DNA from: Hysterangium stoloniferum
Lineage: Eukaryota; Basidiomycota; Agaricomycetes; Hysterangiales; Hysterangiaceae
Direction: 5' to 3'
DNA length: 64,000 nucleotides
Assembly: GCA_015178975.1 (NCBI GenBank)
Contig: WHVD01000073.1
Coordinates: 124,001 to 188,000 of the forward strand
Made by a program: the position numbers and the translations under genes. Numbering within the stretch: the first letter of the stretch is position 1; every line of letters starts with the position of its first letter. Below are positions 1-11,490 of the stretch, piece after piece. The notes below the pieces were generated by a model. It worked only from the letters and a program-made list of their open reading frames with translations, searched no databases and was not told the DNA's origin.

Positions 1-3000
1 GGCATGCCCGTACCACATACTTGAGGAAGATTATACTCTTTCCCTTCTCCTCAAATACCTGGCAGTTTTTCCAGGTTGTCTTTGGCTTCCATCTGGCTTC
101 CTTTAGCCACTGGACAACTCCCATGTCCACTGTCTTCCCTGATGACAAATACAGGAGAATAGAAACAGCAGATGAGCATAGCTCACTGGGTTTGTATTGA
201 TAATGATACAGTCATATTGAGGGCAACCATGGAATGATGGATTACAGTGTGTAATATCTTGTTTAACCTTCCAGTCCTCAAGAGATGTGTAGTGGATATA
301 GACACATTTGTAGGGAATAATCTGTAATGTTGTCAAAGTAAGTCTAGAAAACTAGATGTCAAATACATACCTTGTATCCTGTTAAAATGATTTCATCTGG
401 CACAAGATATTGATGAACAACATTGGAGATATCTGCTGTAAGAGTATGAAGCATGGGATTATTGGGAAACTCTATAGACATCCTTGATGTCATCATGTGG
501 TGCTGGGGGGCTCCCAGTTTCCAGTGATTGTTGTTTTTTGGTGCTGTCAGCTTACTGCTGGTCTTGTTTTCCTCATTGTTGTCATTACACAAGGCTTTCA
601 GCTCTTTAAGCTCATTGTCATATATTTCAACATCCATTGCAATATAGGCTAGTGCCTCCTTATTTGCATCAATGGTAATTATCTGAATCAAGCATTAATT
701 AAACATTCAACTAGAGTGGTACACTGTAACACACACCTGACTCTCCACATTCTTGTAGTTTGTTTGAAAGTATGCACAACGGGACTCTTGTTGAAATCCT
801 TCTCCTGTCCATGTGTGAGGAGTATGCTTTTACCACAGTATCATTGTGGTAAAACACTCCTTTTATTTCATTTATATTTTACATATTCTATTCATATTTT
901 TCTATCTTTCATATTCTTCGAATATTGCATATTTCATTAGTTTGAAGCATTGTGTATACTTGTGGGTGCACTCAGCATCAATTAGAACTCAGACACACTT
1001 TAACCCAAGAACCACCACTCGTAAGACACAAACTAGGTCTACTACGAGCGGTGATCAGGGTAACGTGTCAGCTACTACATAAGTAGCAATATCTGAACTA
1101 CTGAACACTTCTGGCCTCGAACTGTAATAGTCGAGGCCTCCACTCGAACCATCGCACTCGTTGACTCCTTCGTCATCTCGTGCTCCTTCTCTCACTTTCT
1201 CTTATATTGCACCGAATAGGTCAATATCCTTCCTTTCTACTCATTTCTTCGTATATAGAATGGTCAGAACTTCCGCCACTCTTCACACCATGTTGTGTAG
1301 TTGGTGGTTGATCCTTTGTGTGTGATGTCATAATGAAGATGTGATGGTGCATATTGCTTTGGAAAGTGAAAGTCTTTCCCATACTCCTTACTGACTGCCT
1401 TTAACATAACATGTTGTTGGCAAAACTAATATATGGGCCTAGAAAAAAATACACACTTTACAGTATTTCTCGTACTCACACAATGCAGCTTGCATTCTGT
1501 CCAATTGCAGTGTAGTGATCATATGCAAGCCTGCAAACATCCAAAATGTTGCCAAGGCATGAATACAGTGAATGAAAGATGACTTGGATGGAAACAATTG
1601 GACAATGCAAGGAAGTGTTGTCTGAAACATTATTAGAATAAAAGTACTAGATGGGAGTAAACTCACTTTCATAATATCCCGAAATGTGTTGCCAGCAGAA
1701 AAGTCAACTGTGATAACATTGTGAACAATCTTCAAACCAGGCCAACTGGGAATGTGGGACATGCTACATGCTGAAATCAGCTAGTTGAATAGAATTAAAT
1801 GAAATTAAACTCACAATTCTGAAAATTTCCCCCCTTGCTTCATGTTACCCAACACTTCAATCATCTTTGGAAAGAGATGGTCTCCCCATTTTCCCAAATC
1901 ATCTGAGTGAAGAGTATCATAAGAAACTGAAGAGTATGGATCTGAGTTTGCAATGGTCCAAAATGCATTTTAAGGCATTATTCATAACAATTTGAAATAT
2001 AGTAATTCAGAACACCCACATCTACAATGTGAAGACCATTATCTCTGAGAATTTCTTCAGTTTGTCTTTTGCTCCTTGCAGTTTTTGCCTTCTGTACAAC
2101 ATCTGACATTGTTTGTATTGTGTGAAGGGGAAATACCTTTGTTGTCTTGGTGAGTTCATTTTTGTGAACAAGGCACTGAGGGCAAGGATGAAGAGCTGAA
2201 GGACCCTGTGTACCACAAGTGCATGCTGCTTCTTCACCATCAACAGATTGGATAATAATACCAGTTGTGAGAACCCGCTGAACAGAATCAGAGCAAGTGA
2301 CAGCTTCTCCATACTGTGAAGGGTATTGGAGGGGTTGGAGGGTAACCATCAGCACCTGATGATAGATGGATTGCTTGAAAAATGCAAAGGCAGCTCTTTG
2401 TGCTTCTGTCCGAGATTTGGGATCATGTGGATCCTCAACCTGTGAGAATTAAATACAATGACAATGCAGTCAATTCAAATTACCAGCAATAAAACTCACC
2501 ACAGGCATCATGAGAAATAATACTGCACCTCCATTTCCAGAGCCATTTCGAACATCTCCTGGAAGAAATCCAGCCTGAAGCAGTGCTGGATGGAATTTGA
2601 CAGTTGTTGAGACCTTTCCCTTGTCAAGCCAAATATGCAGAGGAAGGAAACAGTAAGGAAGGTCTAGATCAGATGGCAGTGCAGTCTGGAGAAGAAAAAT
2701 GAGCTTGATCCCCACCAAATTCTAATATTGACCTACCTGAATATCCCACCAGCTCTTTCCTGAATCAATGCCATCATATAGCTGAGTGACTATATTACTG
2801 TCATGCAAGTATTTTTTGCCTGGATACCAGATCAGGTGCTTGGCCAATGTTGCATCTGTGACAAGGCTGAGGATCCACTGCCATAAATCACGATAATAAA
2901 AATTAAAAGTGTATTTCTTGCCATCATACATCTCTGAAACACTGGATCTCTTAAACTGAGATAACAATGAATAGAAAGGCCACAGTAGGGAAAGGATCAG

Positions 3001-3690
3001 TGCACTTACTTCAGGAACCCAGTTTCTTGCAGCTTCCAAGCCAGCTTTGTAATCATCTAGGTTAATAAAAGTTACTTTTCCATGTCCTGGATCAACCCAA
3101 GACTCAGTGACTCCCTTCAGCATCCTTTTTGTGAACTCAGCAGAGAGCCCAGCCTGAACATTGAGTTGTGCAAACTCAAAATCAGCTCGAGTTCAGAAAT
3201 GGGCCCAGGGCTCTCCTGTTTGATGTCAGCGTACATGTGGTGAAGCTTCACCAGTGGAAGGGGTAGGGATGGTGGCATCACGGTAAATGAATTCATCAGG
3301 AAGACCAGAGTGAGGATGATGCACAACTCTAATGTATGGTCCCAAGGGAGTAGGCTGCTCTGTACTGTCAGGATGGTGGGATTCATGTTTAGGTATAGAA
3401 GGTGACTTGGATGCAAAGCCATCCAGTTCTTCAGACTCAAATGACATAGCAGCACTGAAGGCAGCTGGAATAGTGTGAAATTGTATAATTGGATAAGGTA
3501 AATAAGTGAGATGATCTACAAGGTTCAGAATGCAAAGGTTGTTCTGATACAACCACATCAGGGTCTTGCCTCACTTCAGTAGCTGGCAGTTAATAAAATA
3601 AATATCACTCACACATGTATAAGTAGGAAATTCATGCCTACCTTGGTGTGATTGTAGTTTAAATTTTGCAGCAGCAGCAGAATCTTCCAT
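1..3690 (-). pseudogene. Plavaka-type DNA transposase gene, 3' end outside the window, interrupted by a solo LTR
   Basis: Coding pieces in order on the minus strand are about 3690-3643 (start MEDSAAAAKFK), 3558-3226, 3123-2722, 2718-2470, 2355-1978, 1762-1439, 691-359 and 336-1, separated by short intron-like gaps. Blocks typical of the basidiomycete Plavaka (CACTA-related) transposase are visible: GPYIRVVHHPHSGLPDEFIY, a DLWQWIL...WYPGKKYLHD block, WLDKGKVSTT...GDVRNGSGNGGA, a Cys-rich SVDGEEAACTCGTQ...CPQCLVH block, and CIVQLFPSKSSFIHCIHALA. The family is known to cut and paste DNA; the role here is inferred by family resemblance from memory. A 474-bp LTR (814-1287) splits the 3' part, so this copy is probably dead. 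Terminal inverted repeats were not found; the left end is beyond the window. Confidence 0.75.
814..1287 (+). mobile_element. Solo LTR, family A, copy 1
   Basis: The element is 474 bp, begins TGTGAGGAGTATGC and ends ACTCTTCACA. It is flanked by an exact 5-bp duplication, ccatg at 809-813 and at 1288-1292. It is nearly identical to the 474-bp copy at 27381-27854 and related in reverse orientation to 5444-5861. No internal retroelement genes lie beside it, so it is a solo LTR inserted in the Plavaka transposase gene. Confidence 0.92.
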
Positions 3691-3711
3691 TTAACGCTTG
3701 CAGCTCAGGGC

Positions 3712-3747
3712 ATGATTTGAAAATCCTGCTGGACTCCGGGCACTAAC
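3712..3747 (-). repeat. Short fragment of an LTR of family D
   Basis: The stretch ending ctccgggcactaac resembles the terminal 40 bp of the family D LTR at 38984-39723 (tctgggcactaac). The LTR at 3748 starts directly after it, so the composite Ty3 element probably inserted into a family D LTR, of which only this end remains here. Confidence 0.55.
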
Positions 3748-4387
3748 TGTGAAGAGTCGATAGATTCTGACCACTCGATATACGAAGAATAGTGTTTATT
3801 CAACTACTATTAGTAAGTATTGACCGTTCAGTACAATACAGTAGGTTACTAGACTGATAGTACTAGTAGAGAGACACACTACACGTCACAAGAGCAACTG
3901 TACAGTTGCTCGTGACGACTAGAACAAGAGAATAGAAGAGTTGACCTTTACGGTACAACTTGTAGCTAGAAGTAAGAGAGATAATCAGTGAAAGACTGAA
4001 TATCTAGGGTAGAGAGATAGCAGTGCAAGTCGACTACAGTGTCGACGAACGCAAAGACTTGAGAGTGGGACTCGACCTTCGCAGTTCGAGTCCAAAGACT
4101 ATTAGTATGCGAGAAAACACTACCTTTATAGGTAGCTGAGATGTTACCCTTGACACCTCTCGCTATTCGACGTCTGGGTCATTACGAGGTGGTGTCTGCT
4201 GGGTAAAAAGTGTCTTGTCTTCTGGCGCCGAGTGCGCCCACAGGTATACACAAAGCTTCGAACTAAGAAATAAAGGTACACTCAAAAAGTATAAGGAATT
4301 AAAGAAAGGAAACAATACTAGATAATAATGTACTATAATATGTCTAATATTTAACAGCCTGATCATGATATATGCATACCCTTCACA
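3748..4387 (-). mobile_element. LTR, family B, probable 3' LTR of a minus-strand Ty3 element
   Basis: The 640-bp LTR reads TGTGAAGAGTCGATAG at its left end and ATGCATACCCTTCACA at its right. It matches 16053-16437 and 29552-30193. Flanks (ctaac, gtgcc) are not a duplication, as expected for one LTR of a longer element. On the minus strand a purine run (GGGGGGCAC, 4388-4396) sits immediately before it, the place of a polypurine tract. Confidence 0.82.
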
Positions 4388-5443
4388 GTGCCCCCCAGTT
4401 CGAAGGGATCTGCTATACAAGGTGCCGAAGAGCATTTGGGACGCCACCCCAAGCTTCCTGTGAGGATCCCCCAAGGTCAAAAATGAAGTTTGCCCACCAT
4501 TCCCTTTTCACTCTGAAGGATTCGGCTATTCTCGCCCGAGCCAAATCACTAGAATTCCTGTACAAGGAGTTGGCCCAGTGTCTGTAAGCCTTCTCTCTGC
4601 AGCGAATGACTGCATGGACACTAACCAGCGGAGTGGAAACCTGCACAAGAAGAGGAGCATTAGGAAGGGGAGATGAAGATGTGGGTAGCGGGGCAGGAAC
4701 ATGTGGCTGCATAGTGGTCTCTGTGGGAGGTGTCAGGGCGAGGGCCTCGAGTAAATCTACAAGGCCAGCGATAGAGAGAACACTCACTGAGTCTGGGGGC
4801 AGACGGTGTAGTTCCACTATGATGTGCCAGAACATAGAAAGTTTAATCTCCCGAGCTGCTCGCATAAATTTCTCCCCCTCCGCAGGATCCTCGAAGGAGA
4901 GATAGAAGTCCTCCATAATCTCAGACAATGGAGCAAGACCACGACAACCCTTAAGGCTCCCTTGAAGGAGTGGTTGCTGGAGTGCCGGCACCAGCTGTGA
5001 TAGTACCCTTCCAACAGGAAACTGTTCGGAACAGTAGTTGACAGCTACTCGTGTCCAGAAAGTGGTGCAGATGGGCTCGGTTGGGGGAAGCGAGTTGTCA
5101 GGGATGGGAATAGGGGATCACTTTGGGAGAGGGGTGGTAGCCTTCTGTATCTCCTGTGCCTTTCTGCTCGTTGGGGGAATGATGACGTCCAGTGTAAGAG
5201 GGTCCAAGTCGACGTCCATTCGCTCCTGGGGATGGTCGTGGATAGGACTACCTAGGGACATGCAATATGAATATGGAGAGTCGGGAGGGATAGTCGGTGA
5301 CGGTGGAAGTGGGGTAGGTACCGGTATAGCCTTGGGGGAAGGGGGTAGACGAGGCCCTAGAATCAGGGCTGAGGGAGTGTGTGCTGGGTGGAGGATGGGA
5401 GGGGGCCTCGAAGTTGGCGAAGGGCGTGGGACTGGAGTCAGGG
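4388..5443 (-). pseudogene. Retroelement ORF of unknown function next to the 3' LTR, frameshifted
   Basis: Two minus-strand frames form one broken reading frame. The upstream part (5443-5118) is Pro-rich; the downstream part (4991-4413, continuing upstream in frame to about 5115) contains FYLSFEDPAEGEKFMRAARE, LHRLPPDSVSVLSIAGLVDL and a basic C-terminal stretch around AESFRVKREWWANFIFDLG. I recognise no domain. Position between a Ty3-type body and the 3' LTR suggests either a gag-like ORF of a separate nested element or an extra 3' ORF. The large plus-strand frame over 5038-5448 is its shadow. Confidence 0.45.
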
Positions 5444-5861
5444 TGTGAAGAGTGGTATAAGTTCTGACCATTCTATATACGAAGAATTGAGTAGAATGGG
5501 AGGAAGGATGATTCGAGAAGGATGATTCGAGTGGAGGCCTCAACTGCTATAGTTTGAGGCCTGAAATGTTAGATAGTTCAGATATTGCTACCTATGTAGT
5601 AGCTGACACATTACCTGATCACCGCTCGTAGTAGACCTAGTTTATGTCTTACAAGTGGTGGTTCTTGGGTAAAAGTGTGTCTGAGTTCTAATTGGTGCCG
5701 AGTGCACCCACAAGTATACACAATGCTTCGAACTAATGAAATGATGGAATATTCGAAGAATATAAAAGATAGATAAATATGAATAGAATGTGTAAAATAT
5801 AAATAAAATAAAAGGAGTATTTTACCACAATGAAACTGTGGTAAAAGCATACTCCTCACAT
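5444..5861 (-). mobile_element. Solo LTR, family A, copy 3 (shortened)
   Basis: It begins TGTGAAGAGTGG and ends TACTCCTCACA, the reverse complement of the family A copies at 814 and 27381, but is only 418 bp, so about 56 bp have been lost inside. Flanks are caggg and tgggg, which is not a clean duplication. The same degenerate minus-strand coding sequence appears to lie on both sides, consistent with an insertion. Confidence 0.75.
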
Positions 5862-6699
5862 GGGGAAGGTTCGCGTTCCTGTGATGGTTGACTAGGGCAA
5901 TGACCCCTCCATACTTTGGATGACGGTTTCTGTGTTTGTCGCTGATTGGGGTCGCTGGTCATGAAGTGAACTTTTGAGGGGAGGAGGAACCCTTCATGAC
6001 AATCCTCTCCCAGATATTGAACGCTATACGCATCATTCCTATCCTTGTCTTCCTCCTCATCCTCATCTGAGGAAAAATTGATTGGTCCCCTACGATATCC
6101 TTTTTCTCATTGGGGTAGTGCTTGACCGTCCCCTCGAGTAAGGGTTATCCGTCACAGCTTAATACGCTGAAGCAATTCCCAGTCATAGAAGATGGTGCCC
6201 TCCTTTTCCTTCCAGCTCTTGGTTCCCATTATTCTAATGCAAGGTGTCCCACCCTCACTATCATCTGTCTCTGTGAAGTCGGCCCATTTCTCTCCTGGGG
6301 GAGAAAGGATCGGTGCGGAGGTTCTGTCTCCGAATCATACTCAGTCCTCACGCCACTGTCACTTGGAGGGGACTCCCTCTCTTGCTCCCCTTGCCTCCTG
6401 CCAACTCCTATACTCAGTGCGTCTTTCTCTTTTGCGGGTGAGCTGCCTCACATTATGTTCTTCTATAAACGTTTCCTGCCACCACATCGTAGCAGCGACT
6501 TCCTCTGATGATGGTCTGAAGGAGTGCCCTAATGGCTTACTCCAGTCAGTACTGCTGTCTCCCCCCAGCTCAGCACCAAAGGGAAAGGTCGGCAGGGGAG
6601 TTGGTCCTGGGATACCCCAACTGCTCTCAACATTGTCTGTACGAGGCACACGGGTAATGAATGCCCTGCCAGTCATGGATGTACTAGCTACTGGGGCCC
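5862..6699 (-). pseudogene. Degenerate retroelement coding sequence
   Basis: Minus-strand translation shows protein-like stretches in shifting frames: MTGRAFITRVPRTDNVESSW (from 6676), EGTIFYDWELLQRIKL (about 6205-6155), and an acidic run followed by DRNDAYSVQYLGEDCHEGFL (about 6060-5990). No domain is recognised. It continues across the LTR at 6700-7432 into 7433-7520, where removal of that LTR keeps a frame open. It may be the N-terminal (gag-like) region of the element that ends at 3748. Confidence 0.4.
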
Positions 6700-7432
6700 T
6701 GTCATATATTTTATCACTTTGTTTCTTTGTTTAACCTTTAAGGGACATTAGTCAAATAGTAGAGGACTGGATCCTTTAACTTTGGCTCAAGAGTTTAAGA
6801 TGTCATTGTTCTGATAACATAAGATTTGCCATGGAAACCAGCAGAGTCATAGATTACATACTAATAAGGTATCTCTAGCCCTTATAGTATGCAATCTACC
6901 CCATCTCCTTGGCTACATATTGAGGGAGATGACTCATTGGTGAGTCATATCAATATGACTATGCAATGAGTTATGACCAGAGCTATGACTCAGATACATA
7001 GTCATAGCTGGTTGGATGACTCTGAAATACACTTATGAGTCAAGTATGGGAAATACTGACTCATTCTCCTAGTCACATTACTTAGTAAGCAGGATCCTGG
7101 ACTAGTATAAATACAGGCTCAAATCATGTATTTAGAAATAATTCAATATCACATCACTTGCTCATTTAGCTACACTTGCCTACTAGGTCCACACATTGTG
7201 CTTAAGTTGAGTACTCTCCTTGCCAATCTGTTGACCATCTTGTTTCCTTGAGTTGAGCTTTCTCCTCAGAAAAGGGACACGGGCACGTAGTTGAATAAAA
7301 GTGGATACTGATTTAATTGACAAAACTCCTACATACAGATTAATTTGAATTTGAATCTCCTTTCTCAAGCTACGCTACTTAACTCAAGTAAAAAGAGTTT
7401 ACAAGTATGCTAAATAGTAATAATACATTACA
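6700..7432 (+). mobile_element. Solo LTR with a TATA box and a cluster of TGASTCA sites
   Basis: The 733-bp segment starts TGTCATATAT and ends AATACATTACA, flanked by ggccc (6695-6699) and ggcct (7433-7437), a 5-bp duplication with one mismatch. Joining the flanks keeps the minus-strand frame open (KVPQ/APVAS). A TATAAATA lies at 7106-7113. Five exact TGACTCA/TGAGTCA heptamers lie at 6930, 6941, 6986, 7036 and 7057. The promoter architecture supports plus orientation, with U3 from 6700 to about 7135. Confidence 0.6.
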
Positions 7433-7559
7433 GGCCTGTGGGACCTTTTTGAACTTAGGGAGGACTTGCTTGTTTTGTTGGAATGGGAGCATCGTAGCAT
7501 GGCAAGGTGGTGGAGTTGAAAGTGGGGGAAGAACTGCAGATAGGTGAAGGACGTGGTAT

Positions 7560-7850
7560 GAAAGATAAAGAAAATTTATGTGAATTTATGTGTACTTTTT
7601 TATATATATATTGAATTGAAACTCCACTCGGCTGGACGTTAAATGAGATTCATTAATTGTGGCTGGGTTTTGGGTAAATGTGTCCGCCACCAATGAATGA
7701 TCGTCCCCACTGATCGGAAGGAGAGAAAAAATGAAAGAGAATAAAAACCCCATGAAATGGCTCACTGAACGACTGAGATGTTTCTGAAAGGAAGTTACAA
7801 AAGAAATGGAATAAAAGATAGAATAGATGGCTCCTTGATCGCATATATTC
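7560..7850. repeat. LTR-like remnant between two retroelement coding blocks
   Basis: The stretch carries ggttttgggtaaatgtgtcc, which resembles the conserved gggtaaaagtgtgtctgag core of the family A and B LTRs, plus an AT-rich run (ttatatatatattgaattg). Clean termini were not found. It could be the 3' LTR of the Ty3 pol block to its right, which would make the ORFs at 4388-7520 part of a different element. Confidence 0.35.
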
Positions 7851-7853
7851 TGT

Positions 7854-8581
7854 TAGATTTTGAACAGCGCCTTGTATGCCCTCAGAAGTGCCGGAGCGTT
7901 TCTGAGATTAGCACCATTTAACCACAAATCCTCTTCAGGTCCATAACCTTTCTAGCACACCCTAAATAGCAGATGGTTTTGCTGTTTTCGATGTCCAACA
8001 ATAGCTTCGACCTCATATTCTTCATGATCTGGTTTCAACTCTCTTAGGTTCTCGAGTTGGGGTCTTGGACCGAGGTTGGGAAGGGAGGGTTGGTATTTCC
8101 GTAGATGGTCCCAGTTAATGACTGGATGCATTGGATACTCCGGGGGAATCTTAAGCCTAAATACTTGAGGGTTCAGTTTCTCCAGGACCTCGAACGGTCC
8201 AATCTGTCTTTGTATTAGTTTCTTCCCAGTTCCCTTGACTTCCACCAGTTTGAGGGAGTGGGGGTTCACCAATACGAGGTCTCCCTCAGAGATGTCTTCT
8301 ACAGGTCTTTGCTTCTTGTTATACGCTCGTGCTTGAATTTCTTGGGCTCGAGCGATTGAATCCCATGCCATCTGTCGATGATTTTCCAGTTCGAGAATCC
8401 ATTGGTCAGCCATAGGGCTGTCTGATAGTTCTCTAGGGACTAGGGGTTCATCACCTCCTAGAACTCAAGACATTCCTCTCAGAAGGTATCCCATTAATAG
8501 GAAGGCCGGAGCGTAGTTTGTGGAACTGTGAACAGTTGAGTTGTACATGTGGACAACCACCTCAATCCATTGGGACCAGCT
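7854..8581 (-). pseudogene. Ty3 integrase C-terminus with chromodomain
   Basis: From about 8580 the minus strand encodes the end of the integrase core (YNSTVHSSTNYAPAFLLMGY), then from 8413 the C-terminal domain (DISEGDLVLVNPHSLKL...KLIQRQIGPFEVLEKLNPQVFRL) and a chromodomain (EEYEVEAIVGHRKQQNHLLF). The chromodomain is cut by TAG at 7949-7951 where a conserved Trp is expected, followed in frame by KGYGPEEDLWLNGANLRNAP and a stop near 7854. Chromodomains direct Ty3 integration to marked chromatin; this copy would lack part of its domain. Confidence 0.75.
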
Positions 8582-9110
8582 TGTTAAGAACTGAAAACTG
8601 ACTACAGTCGGTTGGCTGACAGGGACCGATCAGAAGGACTTGGCTTCAGCTTATGTGCTGCGCCCTCGCAGTTATCCATCAGGTGTCCTTAAATTTCAGG
8701 TGGGTGAAAACTAGTCCCAATGAACACCTCTCAATGAAAACTCCCGATCAGAATCAAGGGATAAGTCGAGTGTCAGGCCAAGGGGTCGGGGACCAAAAGG
8801 GGGTGAGTGCACACAAAGGTGGATAGTGGAATTCTTAGTATGGGATTACTAAAGATGTAAGAGGGTATTCTGAGTCGATATTCTGATTGCCTAGTAACTA
8901 CAACTACAGCGGGTTCATATACAAGTAACAGGCGTCTAGAAAATACTAACTGGGAGAAGAGTGGAACACAGTATTGACAAATAAACTTGACTAGGAATGG
9001 GAGGTTACTATTAGTTTGGAGGCCGTGAAATAACTGAGAGTGGAATTACGAAGAAAGGAAATAGTTCGAGGGTTACAAATATATATAGACATATGTGAAA
9101 CATAGGATAG
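8582..9110 (+). repeat. Family D LTR fragment inside the integrase gene
   Basis: It begins TGTTAAGAAC and contains ggacttggcttcagcttat followed by a gctgcgccctcgc block, the same core as the family D LTRs at 37453 and 38984. The far end is unclear (near 9100). The integrase core between the zinc-binding domain (ends KTKVNR, about 9115) and YNSTVHSSTNY (about 8560) is missing, so this is not a clean insertion: roughly 100 residues containing catalytic Asp residues are gone. Confidence 0.55.
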
Positions 9111-11490
9111 AGCAGTGCGATTGACCTTGGTCTTTTGGCAGATGTCGCAGGTACATGCATACAACACGCAATTTGCAGCATTTTTGGCCAAAAGAACCAG
9201 TCTTTCATTAGCTTGAACAACCACTGACCTCCAGCATGTGCTCCCTCAAAAGGGTTATCATGTACCAACTTTAAGATAGAGTTAGTCATGGTACCGGGTA
9301 CACAGACTCGACTTTTCCAGTCTGAGTCACGAAAGTACAGGAGTCTGTTTGCTCCCACAAAGTAGTGAGAAGGAGTAACAACCGCATTGGGTGAAGGGGT
9401 ATCTAGGGCATAGAGATTCCTGAAAACGGGGTCTTTCGAGTAACCCTCTAGAAATTTCTTTATGTATCCCTCCCCGATACTGATTAGCAACTGAGGGTGA
9501 TGCAATGCAAAGTCAGACTCGTCTTCCTGATTGTCCCTTACTGCATTATGAGAATCCCATTCCGACTGTTGGACCTTTTGAGTCGCTCCAAAAGGTTCCA
9601 TAGAATCGTATATGATAGAGAAGACCGCCTTCTTTGCAGGTTCGTCCTTCCATAGACTTTCCTCAGTACTCTTGTCCAGAGAGGTCGAGGTGATAGCTTG
9701 CAAGTCATCTCTAATAGGGCTCACGAAGGCTGGTACTCGAGGGAGTCTGGACAGTGGGTCCACATTGCTGTGAACTCTTCCTGCTCGGTGTAGAATCTCG
9801 AGGCCTGGAAATGCAGCATATATCGCCCCCCATGTGGCTAGTCAATGATTAGTGTTCTCGTACAATTTAGCCCATTGCAGAGCTGCATGGTCCGTAATGA
9901 GCAGAACATGTTCACCTTCAATGAAGGGTTGGAAGTGGACTAGTCCTTCCTTTGCTGCTAACACTTCCCATTCAGTAGTGGAATAGTTACGTTCAGCACT
10001 TTTCAGAGTGCGACTCCAATATGCAATGACTCGTTCAACGGTAACTTCATCTCCTCGAAAGTGGGTCCCCATGAGTCCAACCACTCAATCTCGGGCTGCT
10101 TGGTTTTATACCGATGAATGAAGGATGGCACATCCTGTGAGCGGTTGAAAGCCAGCTTGGCTTGGGATAGATTTTAGTGTCCATTAAGTCTCCTAAAGCC
10201 ATCTTCTGAACTTGTTGGAGACAACAGCCTAGGGCAAAATCCGAAGTGTCCATATACAGCCGATAGGGCATCCTGCTAGCTGGATGTCCCAGCACCGGTG
10301 CTGATCCTAGCATGGCTTTAACATCCTCATAAGCTCTGACATGTTCAGTGGTCCACATTCAGGGTGTTCCCTTCCTTAGGAGTGAGAATAAAGGGGACAC
10401 CATCCATGAATAGAATGGTATATATGCCGAAAAGTAAAGGACCATCTCAAGGAACTGTTGCAGTTCAGAAACCTTAGTGGGTGGGGCCAGTTCCAATATA
10501 GCGCGAACTTTCTCTTGGTGGGTCGAGAAACCCAACCTGGATACTTTATGACCCAACAACAAGATCGAATTATATCCGATAAAACATTTCTTGGGAGAGA
10601 GAGTGATGCCGGCCGAAGCAATAGCGCCGAGCACCTGATTTAGGTGGAGCAGATGATCATCCCAATTCTTAGAGAATATTACGATGTCATCAATGTAAAC
10701 CAGACAAAAAATCCATAGGTAGGGTGCTAAAACCATTTGCATAACGCGCTGGAATGTGGAGGGGCCATTTCTGAGCCTGAACGGCATCCTTTTAAATTGC
10801 CACAGCCCTCTGTGAGATCTGAAGGCTGTTTTGGGCTTATCATCCTCCAACATTTCTAATTGAGTAAACCCAGCTAACACATCAAAAGAAGAGAGGACGT
10901 TTGACCCCGACAGCGCTTGCATGATCTCCAATTGATGTGGTAAAGGGAATTCGTCTGGAACAGTGAGATGATTGAGTTTCCAGTAGTCAATTACCACCTG
11001 TGGTTTACCATTGCGATATACTACGAAAGCCAGCACCCCCCAGGGACTTTTAGATGGCTCGATGACACTGTTTGAACCAGGTATCCATTTACTTGTCTAT
11101 AACTCTCCTATTGGCAGGGGAAGAGGGGAACATAGGCATGGAGATGGGCTGGGCACCCTCTTTCAAGGGGATAGGGACTCTGCATTCCACTTGCCCTAAC
11201 TGTCCGTCGACTCCGAAAGCCTTAACGTTCTCAGTCAAAACTGATCTGAGACATGGCAGAACTTCCGTTGGTATATCTGGTCCCAAATTGACTAGCTTGT
11301 GGCGATCCTCTGAGGCCAGTTTCTCATTATCAGCCACCATGGCCATCTTAGGACCGGGCAGTTCAAAATCATCAACAATCTCTGGTTCAACAGGTGGCTT
11401 AGGCCTTTCTGAGGTGAATTGACGTTCCTCCTCAAGTTGAGAGAGACTTTTGATAAGGTGTGCAATCTTGGTCGTGCCGCTGCCATTAAA
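9111..11490 (-). pseudogene. Ty3 pol: reverse transcriptase, RNase H and integrase zinc domain, broken
   Basis: Pieces in order on the minus strand: 11346-11089 (ECRVPIPLKEGAQPISMPM, just before RT), 11036-10359 RT with VYRNGKPQVVIDYWKLN, AFRSHRGLWQFKRMPF and the active-site LVYIDDIVIFS, 10358-10047 and 10084-9842 RNase H (YMDTSDFALGCCLQQ, SAERNYSTTEWEVLA), and 9763-9111 integrase N-terminus with an H-H-C-C pattern (LVHDNPFEGAHAGG, CDICQKTK). Frames change several times, so the polyprotein is interrupted. The RT motifs fit the chromodomain-bearing Ty3 lineage common in Agaricomycetes (established family knowledge). Confidence 0.85.

Noticed and set aside
5038..5448. 136-codon Gly-rich plus-strand ORF
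   Set aside because: It is the antisense shadow of a Pro-rich minus-strand retroelement frame.
6192..6734. 180-codon plus-strand ORF
   Set aside because: It overlaps protein-like minus-strand retroelement sequence and runs into an LTR start at 6700; no domain is seen.
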